From: Sclerotiophoma versabilis
Lineage: Eukaryota; Ascomycota; Dothideomycetes; Pleosporales; Didymellaceae
Direction: 5' to 3'
DNA: 64,000 nt
Assembly (NCBI GenBank): GCA_012274445.1
Contig: JAAROD010000093.1
Location: forward strand, 1,488,001-1,552,000
The notes below the pieces were generated by a model, which saw only the letters and a list, made by a program, of their open reading frames with translations, made no database searches and was not told where the DNA came from. Shown here piece by piece: positions 1 to 10,738 of the stretch; position 1 is the first letter of the stretch, and each line of letters begins with the position of its first letter. A program made the position numbers and the translations under genes.

Positions 1-684
1 AGGCCGGCAGGGATGAGCTGAACAGCGAACGGAATCTGCCACTGGCGGGTAGAAGAAGCCATGGTCTCAACAAGACCATAGTTGATCCAGAAACCGACAA
101 GACCACCAATCTGCCATCCCAGCTCGTAGATGCCGACAAGACGTCCACGGACCGCAGGGGGCGACAATTCAGAGATGTAGATCGGAACCATGTTACTGGC
201 AGCACCGACACCCAGACCGGCCAAAACCCGGCCACCAATGATGAGGCCAAGTCCACGATCGCCGTTCGCACCCAACATGAGTCCCGCACCAAGAATAAAA
301 ATCATAGTCCAAATAAGGAGAGTCACCCTGCGTCCAAGGTAGTAGGAGGTGACATAGGCACCGAAAGCACCAAAGAAAGCACCAGCCTGGTAAACGGAGA
401 CGATGTTCGCCTTCTGAAGGGCAAGCTTCTCAGCCGAAATCTGCTTGGGTGCCGAGAGTCTAAATTCCGACACAAAGGATGGGAGCGCGAGGGTTGTTCC
501 GATGAAAGCAGAGTCATATCCGATCTGTGATCTCAATGTCAGATGAGGCCCTCAACATGTGAGATGCAATGGTAGAACTGACCATGCATGATGCAAAAGA
601 CGCGACTGATGCAGCAGCGTAAACGCGCCAATTGTATACCTCCTTAGGCGTCGGCCTATCTTCGACAAGAGTGAGGAGGCCCAT
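1..684 (-). CDS. qutD: Quinate permease, MFS sugar-porter family (C-terminus outside window)
   Basis: Imports quinate across the plasma membrane for use as carbon source. The first exon (684-583) encodes VEDRPTPKEVYNWRVY and ends ASFASCM; a 58-bp intron (582-525, GTCAGT...ACAG) follows, and the second exon (524-1 and beyond) opens IGYDSAFIGTTLALPSF, the hallmark N-terminus of fungal QutD/QA-Y permeases. Further on come the sugar-porter signatures YYLGRR, GGRVLAGLGVGAASN and ELSPPAVRGRLVGIYE, then a helix with QWQIPFAVQLIPAG where the window ends, so roughly the last 60 percent is missing. I chose the ATG at 684 (MGLLTLVEDRP) over the one at 711 because family members start just before the VEDRPTP motif. 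It is transcribed away from the quinate dehydrogenase gene at 1557, as in Qut/Qa clusters. Assignment to quinate rather than another sugar is by motif match plus neighbour. Confidence 0.92.
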
Positions 685-1556
685 AATGAGAGATGCAAAC
701 TTCCCGTCCACTCGCTGATGGGAGGATGAGGCAGGAGAGTTCTGAAGGTCTGACGATCCTCTAAGGAAGGAGCGAGGTGAATGTTTAAGGAAGCTGTGAT
801 TCTGAAGATTCTTCGTCTCCGAGCCCGGACTCTAATAGCTGAGCAGGGCTAATTGTTACCCCGGAATCTCGCCCTCGTGGGGAAGCTAGTCTCTTGCGAT
901 GATGTGCGGCGGCGTGCAGGCGAGACCCCAGACAATGCCCAGACACTCGGAGCTCTCCAGGTCTTATCCGCACACAACCCTGTGGAGGCGCCACGATGAT
1001 GAAGCTGGGGATGCACCCCGCAATGAATAAAGATCGCCAATGGTGTTCCAGGACCAAGGTTGTGGTCATTCTGGATAAAGGTTTGCCATCTGTTCGACGA
1101 ATAGGTGCTGGGAGCCTCTTAGTGCGGAGATGGATTACGATTCGAGCATGGTCATTGGCTGCGGCTCGCTTCCGTCGGGCTTTACGAGTCAACAGCTTTT
1201 GGTGTGGATAAATCCTCCCGATCTCGGAAGATGTCTCTACCCACTTGGCTGGGGGACATTGCAGAACCATGTGAAGCACCAAGGACGCGACAGCTGCGTT
1301 GACCATCTTGGTATATATGCAGGAAGATTCTTTACCCGCCGTTGCAAGTGGTCTGCCAAACCTCTCCACAACACTCCACAAAGCGTGCGTATCCGTTGGA
1401 AAAGGAATTCATTAGAACGTAGAGCAAAGCCTTAACACATCCGGGTTCCAACCAAAGCTTGGCCCGTCACTCTGTTATTCTCTCGCCGAGAAGTGCTCTT
1501 TTACCACTCAAACTACGCCAGCCCTTGCAAGCACCGTAATTACTGAGACCACCACG
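685..1556. promoter_or_regulatory. Divergent intergenic region between quinate permease and dehydrogenase genes
   Basis: This stretch separates the starts of two divergently transcribed quinate genes and should hold both promoters. The activator QutA/QA-1F is known to bind GGATAA-N4-TTATCC type dyads. I see GGATAA half-sites at 1073-1078 (followed after four bases by TTGCCA, a poor second half) and at 1206-1211, but no perfect dyad. Overlapping open frames on both strands here show no family resemblance and I regard them as chance. Confidence 0.4.
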
Positions 1557-2564
1557 ATGTCCTCTACAACGACCGCGCAACAAACTGTAGTGCCAGATAC
1601 CTCCGGTGTCGAGCGCCATGGCTATCTGTTTGGCTATCCAATCGCACATTCGATGTCGCCGCTGTTCCACAACACAGTCTACGCGGACCTTGGCTTGAAT
1701 TGGAATCAATTTTACCTCGAGTCAACAGATATGGAGCTATTTTTGAAGGTCAGACAAGATCCAAAGTTCTACGGTGAGTGTCAAGATCGTGTTGACCCCT
1801 CGAGCCACAAGGCTGATAACTCTCAAGGTGCATCAGTGACCATGCCACACAAGATGGCTATCCTTCCATACCTCGACGAGATCACAGAAGAGGGTAGGGA
1901 GGTTGGAGCTGTCAATACACTCTTTCTCAAGGAGGACCCCACAACAGGAAAGCGGATATTCTGCGGCACCAACACTGATGTCGTTGGCGTAAGAGATGCG
2001 TTCGTCTACAACGTCAAGGATCCTGCAGCAATTTACGAAAACCGGCCGGCCATGGTTGTAGGAGGAGGTGGTGCGGCCCGCAGCGCAGTTTACGCGCTAA
2101 GAAAGTGGATGAAGGCCAGCAAGATCTATCTCGTCAACCGAGATCGCAATGAAGTCAAGGCAGTTATCGACGAGTGCGTAGCGAGAGGATTTGGCGACTC
2201 CCTCATCGACGTCTCGACCGTTGGGCAAGCCGAACAGCTCGAGGGCGTGGGTGCGATCGTAGCATGTGTACCTGACTTCCCGCCTAAGACACCAGAAGAG
2301 AAGGAGGCAAGGTCTGTGCTTGAGGTCTTCTTGAACAAGCCACATAAGGGAGCTATTTTGGAGATGTGCTACCACCCTTCGCCATGGACGGAGATTGCCA
2401 ACATCAGCGAGAAGGCTGGATGGCAGCTCGTTTTGGGCACAGAGGCTATGATCTACCAAGGTCTCGAGCAAGACAGGTATTGGACAGGAAAGCCGGTGTC
2501 TGAGCTGCCAAAGGCGAAGGTCCAGGCGATTATCGCGGCTAAGCTGGCCGAGGCACGACACTAA
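1557..2564 (+). CDS. qutB: Quinate/shikimate dehydrogenase
   Basis: Catalyses NAD(P)-dependent oxidation of quinate to 3-dehydroquinate (and shikimate to 3-dehydroshikimate), the first step of quinate catabolism in the cytosol. Two exons, 1557-1773 and 1828-2564, flank a 54-bp intron (GTGAGT...CTCAAG); the spliced protein has 317 residues, close to Neurospora QA-3. The substrate-binding motif GYPIAHSMSP lies near residue 26, the catalytic lysine is K81 in ASVTMPHK, the acid is D123 in GTNTDVVGV, and the dinucleotide-binding GGGGAARSA begins at about residue 151. The intron is a multiple of three without a stop, so an unspliced reading stays open, but it would insert 18 residues inside the conserved FYG-ASVTMPHK segment. 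The divergent quinate permease supports the catabolic rather than the biosynthetic (AROM) role. Confidence 0.93.
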   Translation: MSSTTTAQQTVVPDTSGVERHGYLFGYPIAHSMSPLFHNTVYADLGLNWNQFYLESTDMELFLKVRQDPKFYGECQDRVDPSSHKADNSQGASVTMPHKMAILPYLDEITEEGREVGAVNTLFLKEDPTTGKRIFCGTNTDVVGVRDAFVYNVKDPAAIYENRPAMVVGGGGAARSAVYALRKWMKASKIYLVNRDRNEVKAVIDECVARGFGDSLIDVSTVGQAEQLEGVGAIVACVPDFPPKTPEEKEARSVLEVFLNKPHKGAILEMCYHPSPWTEIANISEKAGWQLVLGTEAMIYQGLEQDRYWTGKPVSELPKAKVQAIIAAKLAEARH

Positions 2565-3305
2565 GTAATAGTGTATGAAAGCATCTTCGATCAACTTATA
2601 TCCAATACGCTGTAACGCTAAGTATTACAAAATGGTCTTAGGCACCTTCTCCAGCGATTCATTGAAGCTTGAACCTTGATTTTCGCTACGACTTTCCTAT
2701 CACTCAAGGCAATCGCCATTCGGCCTCAAGGTCAGACTCGTCTGTGTGCAACACATGCCTCATTCAGCTGCGTGAGTGCTTGACGCATCTATCTGAACCA
2801 ATGCCGTCTTGGCTCTAGTCCTCTTCCGCATATGAACGGAGCGTTGGGTTCGACATCAGAGGCAATGAGCCGCATCCAGCGAGAACAGTACTCGAACTAG
2901 GTAGAAAGCGCATGTTGGACGGAATGCCTTCCGCCACGCCACATCCTGCCGCCTGAAGCCGCTTTTGCGGACTGCAGAGGGGGCCCAGCACCACCTCCAC
3001 CACAGAAGATCCGGAAACACCGGACAGAGCGCGCCTACTTAGGTCAAATTGTCAAAATGCCCTAAGCCCATGACACTAATTTCAAAAGGCGATAGCCACT
3101 TGCTATGAATCGCGGCATTCATGTCCAGCGGCAGAGGCGGTCTAGACTTGTTCCGTCCCGAACAGTTCGTAGAGGGCGGCGGGGGCAAAAACAATTGCAG
3201 ATTGCCAGGCGGCAACTTCACACAGCTGCTCAACAGTCTCGACACCCTCCTGTCCCCATGAGTCTGGTGCCGTCTCCTGCAGAGCATGGAGCGTGAGGAG
3301 GTTGT
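2565..3305. other. Intergenic, no gene recognised
   Basis: Terminator region of the quinate dehydrogenase gene and promoter of the histidine kinase gene. Short open frames occur on both strands without recognisable motifs. Confidence 0.4.
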
Positions 3306-6300
3306 TTGTTCCACCCCACGTTCGTCGGCCTAGAGCTGTTATCCGATATGACTTGCCCGCCGCCGGCATTGCGCATCAAGCCCACCTCGGAGAAGAAGAG
3401 AGAGCGCGAGGTTCTCCAGTATGCCGCCGCCTACCGTGACCTGCCACACATTGAGGGGTTGGACTCTGGGCCAGAGTCGTCCCACCTGCCCACCGACTAT
3501 CATGCGCGGCCCTCGACAGACTCGACCCTGACTGCGCTGTGTCAGCTGGCAGCTTTGCGCATGAATGCGCAACGTGCCTTAGTCTCGCTGATAGACGACA
3601 AATGCCAGCATATTCTGGCAGAGGCAACACCTCGAATCTCACCCCGCGGTGAGGCCCCACCTGGCGATGGGTCTAAATCGTTGTGGTTGGGCAGTGTCAG
3701 CATCCCTCGAAGTTGGGGTATCTGTGAGCAGGTTCTTGGACTGGACATGGCCAACGCTGCTGCGGGCGAAGGGACCTCGGTCGTTGTCAACAAGGATCTG
3801 CGTGACAGCGATCAATACATACAACGTACCTATGTTCGGGACGGCCCACGAGTTCGATTCTATGCTGGTGCAGCACTTGTGAGCCCGCACGGCGCCATTG
3901 TAGGCGCCTTGTGTGTTTTCGACGATGCGCCCAGACCAGTAGGGATTCCTGACGAGGATGTGTCTTATCTCGAAGATCTATCAGCCACTATCATAGAATA
4001 CCTAGGCAACTATACAGTCAGGGACCGGTACAAGCGCGGCGAGAAACTCACTCGAGGTCTCATCTCCTTTGCCGAAGGTGCATCAGCGCTGCTGCCTCTC
4101 GACAATATTGACCAGCTCGACTCAGAACCACGCTCGCCTACGACCACATCATCGACCCTAGGGTCCGATGCAGATTCGGGATTTCTGGACGATGCGCCCA
4201 CGGAGAAGCAAACCTTGTCGCGCGCACCCGACGCAGACGAAACTGCTTCGCAAGTGTCGCAAGCGGGCTCCCCGGGGTCAGGAAAGAACTCATCAGGACA
4301 GAAGCAACAACAGTTTTCCACTGGCTCGGATACCATACGAGCCGACTCCACGCGCAATACATCATTACAGGCCCTACAAGAGACTATTCTACCAATGAAC
4401 TCAAGATCAATGTTCACACGAGCCGCCAATGTCATGCTTGCGTCTAGTGATCTAGATGGAGTTATGATCTTTGACGCATCTATTGCAGCAACCGGGCATC
4501 GCCAGCACCCGGCAGCTCCTGAGCGTGAACGCATGAGCGACGGCCTTTCGGATTCTGCAGGACCATACTCAAAATCAGAGTCGAGCGAAGATAGTAGTTC
4601 GCAAAGCAGCAACGCCAACAAGAGCCCAAAGAGCTCTCCGTCAAAGAGGTGTCAAGTTCTCGGGGCTGCACCGTCCAGACCAGCCGTGAACGCAGATGGC
4701 ACCCCAGGGGTCGGGTCTCTTTCTGAGACCAACTTGGCCCGTTTGCTTCGAGAACATCCTCACGGAAAGGTGTTCAATTATACTGCCAAGGGTATCTCCA
4801 TGTCCTCAACAGACGATTCGTCCTCGAACAAGAGTTCACACAGGGAATCGTTGCCTGGCGATGGCGGTTCGCGCCCTATACCCGAACAAAGACACGGGCG
4901 CGTCTCTAGAAGTTCAAAGGCCATCTCTGAATTACTTCCAGGAGCACGAAGTGTAGCATTCGTGCCATTTTGGGATTATGAAAGGTCAAGATGGTTTGCG
5001 GGCTGTCTCTGTTGGACCAACAACATAGACCGATTGCTCTCAGTCTCCGTGGATCTGGCCTATTTCAACATATTCAGCCACTCTATCATGCGGGAGCTGT
5101 CTCGGTTAGACGCCGTTGCCTTGAACCAACAGAAAACTACTTTCGTTGCTTCTATTTCACACGAATTACGTTCGCCGTTACATGGTATTTTGGGAACATT
5201 GGAGTTCATCAAAGATACTCCACTGGACGCATTCCAGACCAGCATGCTAAATTCGTTGAACAGTTGCGGACAAACTCTTCTTGACACAATAAATCACGTT
5301 ATGGACCACTCCAAGATGAGTTCGACGACAAAAAACGTCTCTACAAGACGGCTCAAGGACACGAAGACAGTACGGCTATCGTCCAAGCCCCTCAAGACCC
5401 GGCGGTTACGAGATCCAGCCTTCGATCTAGGCATAGCTACTGAAGAGGTTGTGGAGGCTGTCTTTGCTGGATCCTCTTTCCTCCCGATTATGAGTTCGAA
5501 AAATGCATCTCTGTCTCCAACAGAATCCACATCTACGTCACTTCACACTGAGATTTCTGATCCCACAACGAAACGTAAAACCTGCTATATCATACTGAAC
5601 ATTGCAGATGGACAGGACTGGACTTACTGTTTTCCTGTAGGGTCTTGGAAGAGAACTGTTATGAAGTATGGGTATCTTTTGCGGCTATTTGTTATAGGCA
5701 CGCTAACGACCTTACAGCATCTTCGGTAATGCCATTAAATACACGCCGACAGGCCATATCACCGTCTCCCTCCACGCTACAGATGTTGCCAGAACGACAG
5801 GCGCTGCCACCACAGTCACTCTTACTGTCACCGACACGGGAACCGGCATGAGCCCTGCGTTCCTCGCCAACAAGGCATTCCAGCCGTTCTCGCAGGAAAA
5901 CCCACACAACTCGGGAGTGGGTTTGGGACTTAGTATTGTCCGGCAGATCATTGAGACAAATGGCGGCAAAGTCGAAGTTAGCAGCGACCATTCTTCTGGT
6001 ACCAGAATCACCGTTAAGCTCTCTTTGATCAGACCAGGCAAGACGCAAACTGCCTTGCCTCAGCAAATCGAGTACCTTTCCGTTTTACCGCGCTTGAAAG
6101 GTCGCAAGGTGTGCATACTACAAAGGGCGGAATCCGACCAGAACGTACTGGATGAGCCCCAAAACGCTGAAGGTTTTGCAAAGTTCACTCGTGCCTTGAG
6201 CATGACATTAACCAATCATTTGAAGATGGATGTTGTGCAAACAACGAAGTGGGAAGATACTAATGCTGACATTGTCATCTGTCCGGAACCGTCCTTCGAT

Positions 6301-7504
6301 TACCTCGCCTCTACCAGGCATCGAAGAGTCGACACTAAAGCCTCAAAAGCACCAGTGACTATATTTGTTGCGTTGGACGCACTCGAAGCCGCGACTCTAC
6401 TTTCAGATGTTCGTGTAAAAAACAAGGAATCTGTAGTCGAGGTTATGACCCAGCCGTTAGTAGTACCGCAATGGCTCCAGCGGATCTTTGCTGACCATTG
6501 CTTAGACTCGGACCCCAAAAAGTAGCTTATGTGTTGAACAAATGTCTCGATCGGTTCGAACATCCGGACGAGAACGTACAGCCAACCTCTAGCCTTATTC
6601 ACGCTTCCACACCTAATCTCTCACAGCCAACACCATATGACCAGGCGGCAACACTATCTGTGTCATCGACCCTTTCTCCCCCGCCGGTTGAGACAACCGC
6701 TTCTCCCCCGCCGGTTGATATGCCACCACTGTTGAACCAGCCTCATTGGCATTATACAGACAAGCCAGAGGCTTTAAGATCCTCTTTATTGGAGTTCTCA
6801 GACACATCAATGCCGACTCGTGGGGCACCTTTTGTTGAAGAGCGTAAAGTTCCGATTCGCCCGAAACTAAGAATACCTAGCAAGTTACTGCCCACCACAT
6901 CCAACGTTCTTATCACAGACGACAATGCGATCAACCGTAAGGTCAGTTCATCACTACCTAAGCTAACTTCTCACACTATGCTAACGAATTGCAGCTCCTC
7001 GTAGCCTTCACGAAGAAATACGATCTCCAGTGTACGGAAACTGAGAATGGTCTCGAGGCACTTCGTGCATATCAGTCGGCCCAGGTACCATTCAACATCA
7101 TCCTTATGGGTAAGTTGCGGTCTGAACCATCGCTGGATCATGGTGTCTGATTGTCTCTCACAGATATGTCGATGCCCGTCATGGACGGCATGTCGGCAAC
7201 TCGAGCGATTCGGCAGTACGAACAAGAGTACAACATTCCACGGTGCTGCATTATTGCTTTGACCGGTCTTGCATCTGCAAGCGCGAAGCTCGAGGCATGG
7301 AACTCTGGGATAGACCATTTCATGACCAAGCCGGTGAATTTCAAAGCGCTCGAGAAGTTTCTTAAAAAAGAGGAAACGAGACGCGATGAAGATGCAAATA
7401 AGGACCAAGGTCTGGCCTCAGCTCCAGCTTCGAACGCTGAAGGTACATACAAGAACAAGGATTCAACTTCCGCTTTAGCTCCAACGGCTTCGAACGGGAG
7501 ATGA
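3306..7504 (+). CDS. Hybrid sensor histidine kinase with N-terminal GAF-like domain
   Basis: A phosphorelay sensor that autophosphorylates on histidine and passes phosphate to its own receiver. Five exons: 3306-5665, 5718-6455, 6506-6941, 6995-7109, 7164-7504 (introns 50-54 bp, all GT-AG); the spliced protein has 1329 residues. An N-terminal GAF-type region (about 60-240, with CQHILAEAT and RFYAGAALVSPHGAIVGALC) is followed by a long Ser-rich low-complexity linker (about 290-540). The dimerisation/phosphoacceptor box is ASISHELRSPLHG with H619. The ATPase has an N-box (NIFGNAIKYT, N787), a G1 box (DTGTGM, D826) and a G2 box (GVGLGLSIV). The C-terminal receiver has acidic D1171-D1172, phosphoacceptor D1217 (MDMSMPVMDG) and K1272 (TKPVNF). 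All catalytic residues are present. The start could also be the ATG at 3348. The architecture fits the fungal soluble GAF hybrid kinases; the signal sensed is unknown. Confidence 0.92.
6674..6718 (+). repeat. 27-bp-period tandem duplication inside kinase linker
   Basis: The 18-base unit TTCTCCCCCGCCGGTTGA occurs exactly at 6674-6691 and again at 6701-6718, giving two copies of a SPPPV-D/E segment nine codons apart in the linker between the ATPase and receiver domains of the histidine kinase. It is in frame and probably a recent slippage duplication. Confidence 0.85.
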
Positions 7505-7957
7505 GTCCATTCGTCTGGAGTAAATAAGCCCACCTCAATATCTCCACACAGGCCCTGTCTGGGGTAGTGTCCTCTCTCGGTCCCAGGACAGACCACAAAG
7601 GAAAGAATGGCGCGCCGCGGAGTAGCGGTGACGACTGCCTGATCGGTGGGCTAACATGCGCCGCCATCGGCAGCTCTGCGAGGCCATCAACGGCGGTGCA
7701 AGAGCATAGCTTGCGCCTGACGTGGACATTGCTAGCAGCTTGCTAACCTTGTCCGCCGTACTTAGTTTCATATAACACTTCAGTACACGGGAGAGTGTTT
7801 GATCAAACCTACCACTCACTTGAACTCCTGTCTAATTATTGTGACTGTCTTTACAAACGCCAACTTGACCCTGAATACCACACTCTCCTCAACCGCGCTT
7901 GCCTCAACCGCACCCCCACTCATACCAATTTCTCTCAACGACCCATCGACACCCTGT
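7505..7957. other. Convergent intergenic region
   Basis: Lies between the 3' ends of the histidine kinase gene (plus) and the bZIP-type gene (minus). The open frames at 7795-8122 on the plus strand are Thr/Pro-rich and partly antisense to the bZIP gene; I see no gene. Confidence 0.4.
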
Positions 7958-8886
7958 CTAGTCTACTTCAAAAACTACCCTGCGATCTCCCCTCCTTTCT
8001 CGCCAATGATTCGTACTCTCGATCAACCCCCCACACCCCTTCACAAGCCAACCCCATTTCTTCAAGAAAGGTACTGTAGCCTCCCATGCCCTGGGATCAG
8101 TAGCATCACCCCAGACAACTAAGTTTGGCTTTAGTCCATCAGCCTCCTCTACATCGAGCAGGTCTGTACTGATATCGCCTTCCAGGTCCGTCCAACTTAA
8201 TCCTAAGATAGCATCACGAAGCTCGGGAAGAGGAAAGAGGTCGATCCATGGCCTATGCCGGGTAGAAGTTTGCAGGGATGTTGGACGAAGCGAGGGTGGG
8301 AGGTTGTAGGTTGGTTTGCTAGGCCCGGTGTGGTTGAACGGGGAGAGAGCGTCGTAAATGCAAAGTGACGAGGGTCTAATGTTCAAGATTGAAGCGTTTT
8401 GCATTAGTGCATGCAACACATTAAGCTGGACGACTATGTGCAAAGCTGCTGGCCTGGGCGCATGCAGCATGTACTCCGTGTAAGCTCGACGTGCGTAAAA
8501 ATCTAGCCGTGCTTGGGCGCCGGGGAGCATATTGTTGCATACGCGGCCTGGAACGTAGTTCGCCGCCTGGTCGCGGGTTATATGAATCACCTCGTGGTCG
8601 GAAGCGAGTCTACGGTGCTCATTGTAAATGTTTGTGGGCGATATAGACGAAACTTGCTGTTGTCGCAACTTTCTCTTTCCTACATTGAGGCCAGATCAGT
8701 AATTGCAGAACACAAGGACTGATGAGGCTAACTCCATATCCTTTGGGCATGGCGATTCTGCAGTCTCCTCCGAGTCGCAGCATCAGTCACCCCGGTCCAG
8801 TCGTCTTTGCGGCTGGTGGCTTCTAACTGCTGGGGCATTCGTTGCAAAATGATTGCGGACAAGGTAGTACTAGTAGATTGATCCAT
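7958..8886 (-). CDS. bZIP-like transcription factor with DUF3425 domain
   Basis: Predicted nuclear DNA-binding regulator. Two exons, 8886-8733 and 8679-7958, separated by a 53-bp intron (GTTAGC...TGTAG), give 291 residues. The first exon carries a basic region, RRRLQNRHAQRIW, that continues across the splice junction as RKRKLRQQQ; it contains the bZIP N-x7-R spacing (N44 and R52) but no clear leucine heptads afterwards, which is usual for this fungal family. The C-terminal half matches the DUF3425 type, with AILGLSWTDLEGDI and the closing FLKKWGWLVKG...STNHWRERRG signature. The intron phase joins the two parts of the basic region perfectly, which supports the model. Target genes are unknown. 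The divergent upstream region (8887 onward) has no recognisable neighbour apart from the NmrA-like relic. Confidence 0.87.
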
Positions 8887-9558
8887 GTTGTAGGGAGGGA
8901 CAGGCTTTGAATTGTCGACCTATTGAATCCTACAAGAGTGTACTCTGGAACGCTGAAGCCTTGGACATGCAGCTTGCTTATATGCATCGACTAGGGGCTC
9001 TGTTGGGAACCGTCAAGAAAACCGTGGTGAAGTCAAGCCTTTATCTGTCCAATGACGTATGGCGAACGAGGACCCATAACGGGCGCTATAAGCAGTCTGC
9101 ATTAGCGCACGACACTAAACATCGTTTATCGAACCCTTTCCGATCTCCATCTTCATTAGCTCCACTTCAAGCAGGACAGGTTTTGTCCACAATTTGCGAT
9201 TCAAGAAAGCTGTTCAATTTGATGCTGTTCGTAGCCCTAGCAACGTATAGACTCCCAGCGAGAACCGTTAGAGCGACCGAAGCAATGCCCCATATCTTGC
9301 TGTGAGCAGCATCCGGGATCGATGATTTCATCTGACCTGATGGTAGTCTGTATACGGGTGCTACCCTAGCCCATGAATATCAGTACTGTTCCCCTCATCG
9401 GCTCCATCGGCTTCTCTTTTGTCTCTGATATTCTCTCCACTTCTGCCCTAGCTTCGTCTACCCCACCTGCCCCATTGATTCATGGCCCTAAGTCTCGGGT
9501 GCTCATAAGATGTCGATAGTGTTGCTACTTGTGCAATGGGAAGACTAAACCAATCTTT
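8887..9558. other. Intergenic, no gene recognised
   Basis: Promoter side of the bZIP gene and downstream side of the NmrA-like relic. A 132-codon open frame at 8907-9305 (plus) has no motif, membrane segment or splice support that I can see. Confidence 0.35.
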
Positions 9559-10480
9559 CTACTGGATATACTCTTCCAACCTCGCCACAAGCCCTTCGGC
9601 TGCTATATCCTTTAGGTTTACCGTATACGTGTGCCCACCTTTATATCCCAAGTCCCTGAGCATCTGCCAGGTTTGAGGGATATGTATCCTATGGCTCTCC
9701 TTATCACCAACCATTTCCTTATATTCAAGCTCCGATACCTATTTAATTCCTTCGTCGCCTGCCAGTGTGGAGTCTAGCACTTTTGCCGAAATTGCTGTGA
9801 TCTCACGGTAAGTAATCATCTGCCTGAAAACTAACAGCCGAGTGCTAAGTTGTACGTCTTCGATGAGCTTCTTGACCCAAGGGTAGGTGGCTCATCGCGT
9901 CCATGCAATAGAAACAGGCTTGCGGCCGTGGTCGATTTTGATGTGCCAGTATCCTCCACTCACAGAATCTTTCTGGATGTTGGGAGCCATAGGCTTCCAG
10001 TTGTATGCGCTTAGCTTGACATGAATGAAGCGGGGCTTTGGGTCGTCGTATGTACCGCTCGACAGCGGCCTTGCTCTCGCAGTAGCAGGTTTATGTGCTT
10101 CCCGCCTGACAGCTTCAAGTAGTTCCCGAGATTGTAATAGACATGGCTTTCCAGCGTCTTCAGCACTGCTTAGGATCAAGCTGCCAGCGCAAGGTGTTTG
10201 CTTCACTGGACTTCGATCCAAGCGCATCGCTCCTCGGGGCTGGTGTCTTGTTTTTTTAGCTTCTGCAAGCATCCATGGGTAAGAGAAAGGGGGCCAGTAG
10301 TCTGTCATTGCGAAGATGCCGTGTGCGCTGGCGAATGCAGCAGTCAAGGACTCCATGTCGTCAATTCTTGTCAGCTTAAGGCGTCCGGAACGCTGCCACC
10401 TTTTTGGCCTGTAATGCATGTAACCACGACAGGCGTCGACCTTCTAACTGATGGATCCAGCGAATGAATAGGTAGGAATG
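9559..10480 (-). pseudogene. Decayed NmrA-like family (SDR-type) gene
   Basis: NmrA-like proteins are NAD(P)-binding, Rossmann-fold regulators or redox sensors. Reading the minus strand, recognisable pieces occur in the right order: a region like the second Rossmann strand (LTRIDDMESLTAAFASAHGI, about 10370-10300), then VKLSAYNWKPMAPN, a WHIKIDHGRKPVSI stretch near 9920, WVKKLIEDVQLSTRLLVF, the family-like MITYREITAIS near 9810, and a C-terminal helix ending EGLVARLEEYIQ at 9562. Stop codons interrupt the frame near 9895 and 9738, a frame change is needed around 10390-10420, and the N-terminal glycine-rich nucleotide-binding loop cannot be found. The breaks cannot be removed by consensus introns that I can see, so I call it a pseudogene rather than a multi-exon gene. 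Confidence 0.7.
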
Positions 10481-10738
10481 AGATGGCATGTATTTTGGGC
10501 TTAGTCCTATGGTATAAAGTTCACTGTGCTCATACTTATTTGTACGCATCTGCAAGAGCGACAGAATCACCATGCGATGACCAAGTTGAAGGGATGGTAC
10601 TGGAGGGCTTGCAATAACCTGTCAGATGAGGTAAGCAGCCATGCAAAACAAGAGCCCCGACAATGTGTTCTCCAATTAACATCCCGACAAAGACAACCAT
10701 GTGGAAGTTCGCTAATTACGGATACGGCTGCTGCTCCA

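Noticed and set aside
785..1381. 198-codon minus-strand frame in the divergent quinate promoter
   Set aside because: No family motif, overlaps plus-strand frames of similar quality, and occupies the shared promoter of two recognised genes.
1437..1535. tRNA-like boxes on the minus strand (TAGTTTGAGTGG and GGTTGGAACCC)
   Set aside because: A- and B-box matches are imperfect and no acceptor or T stem can be folded convincingly.
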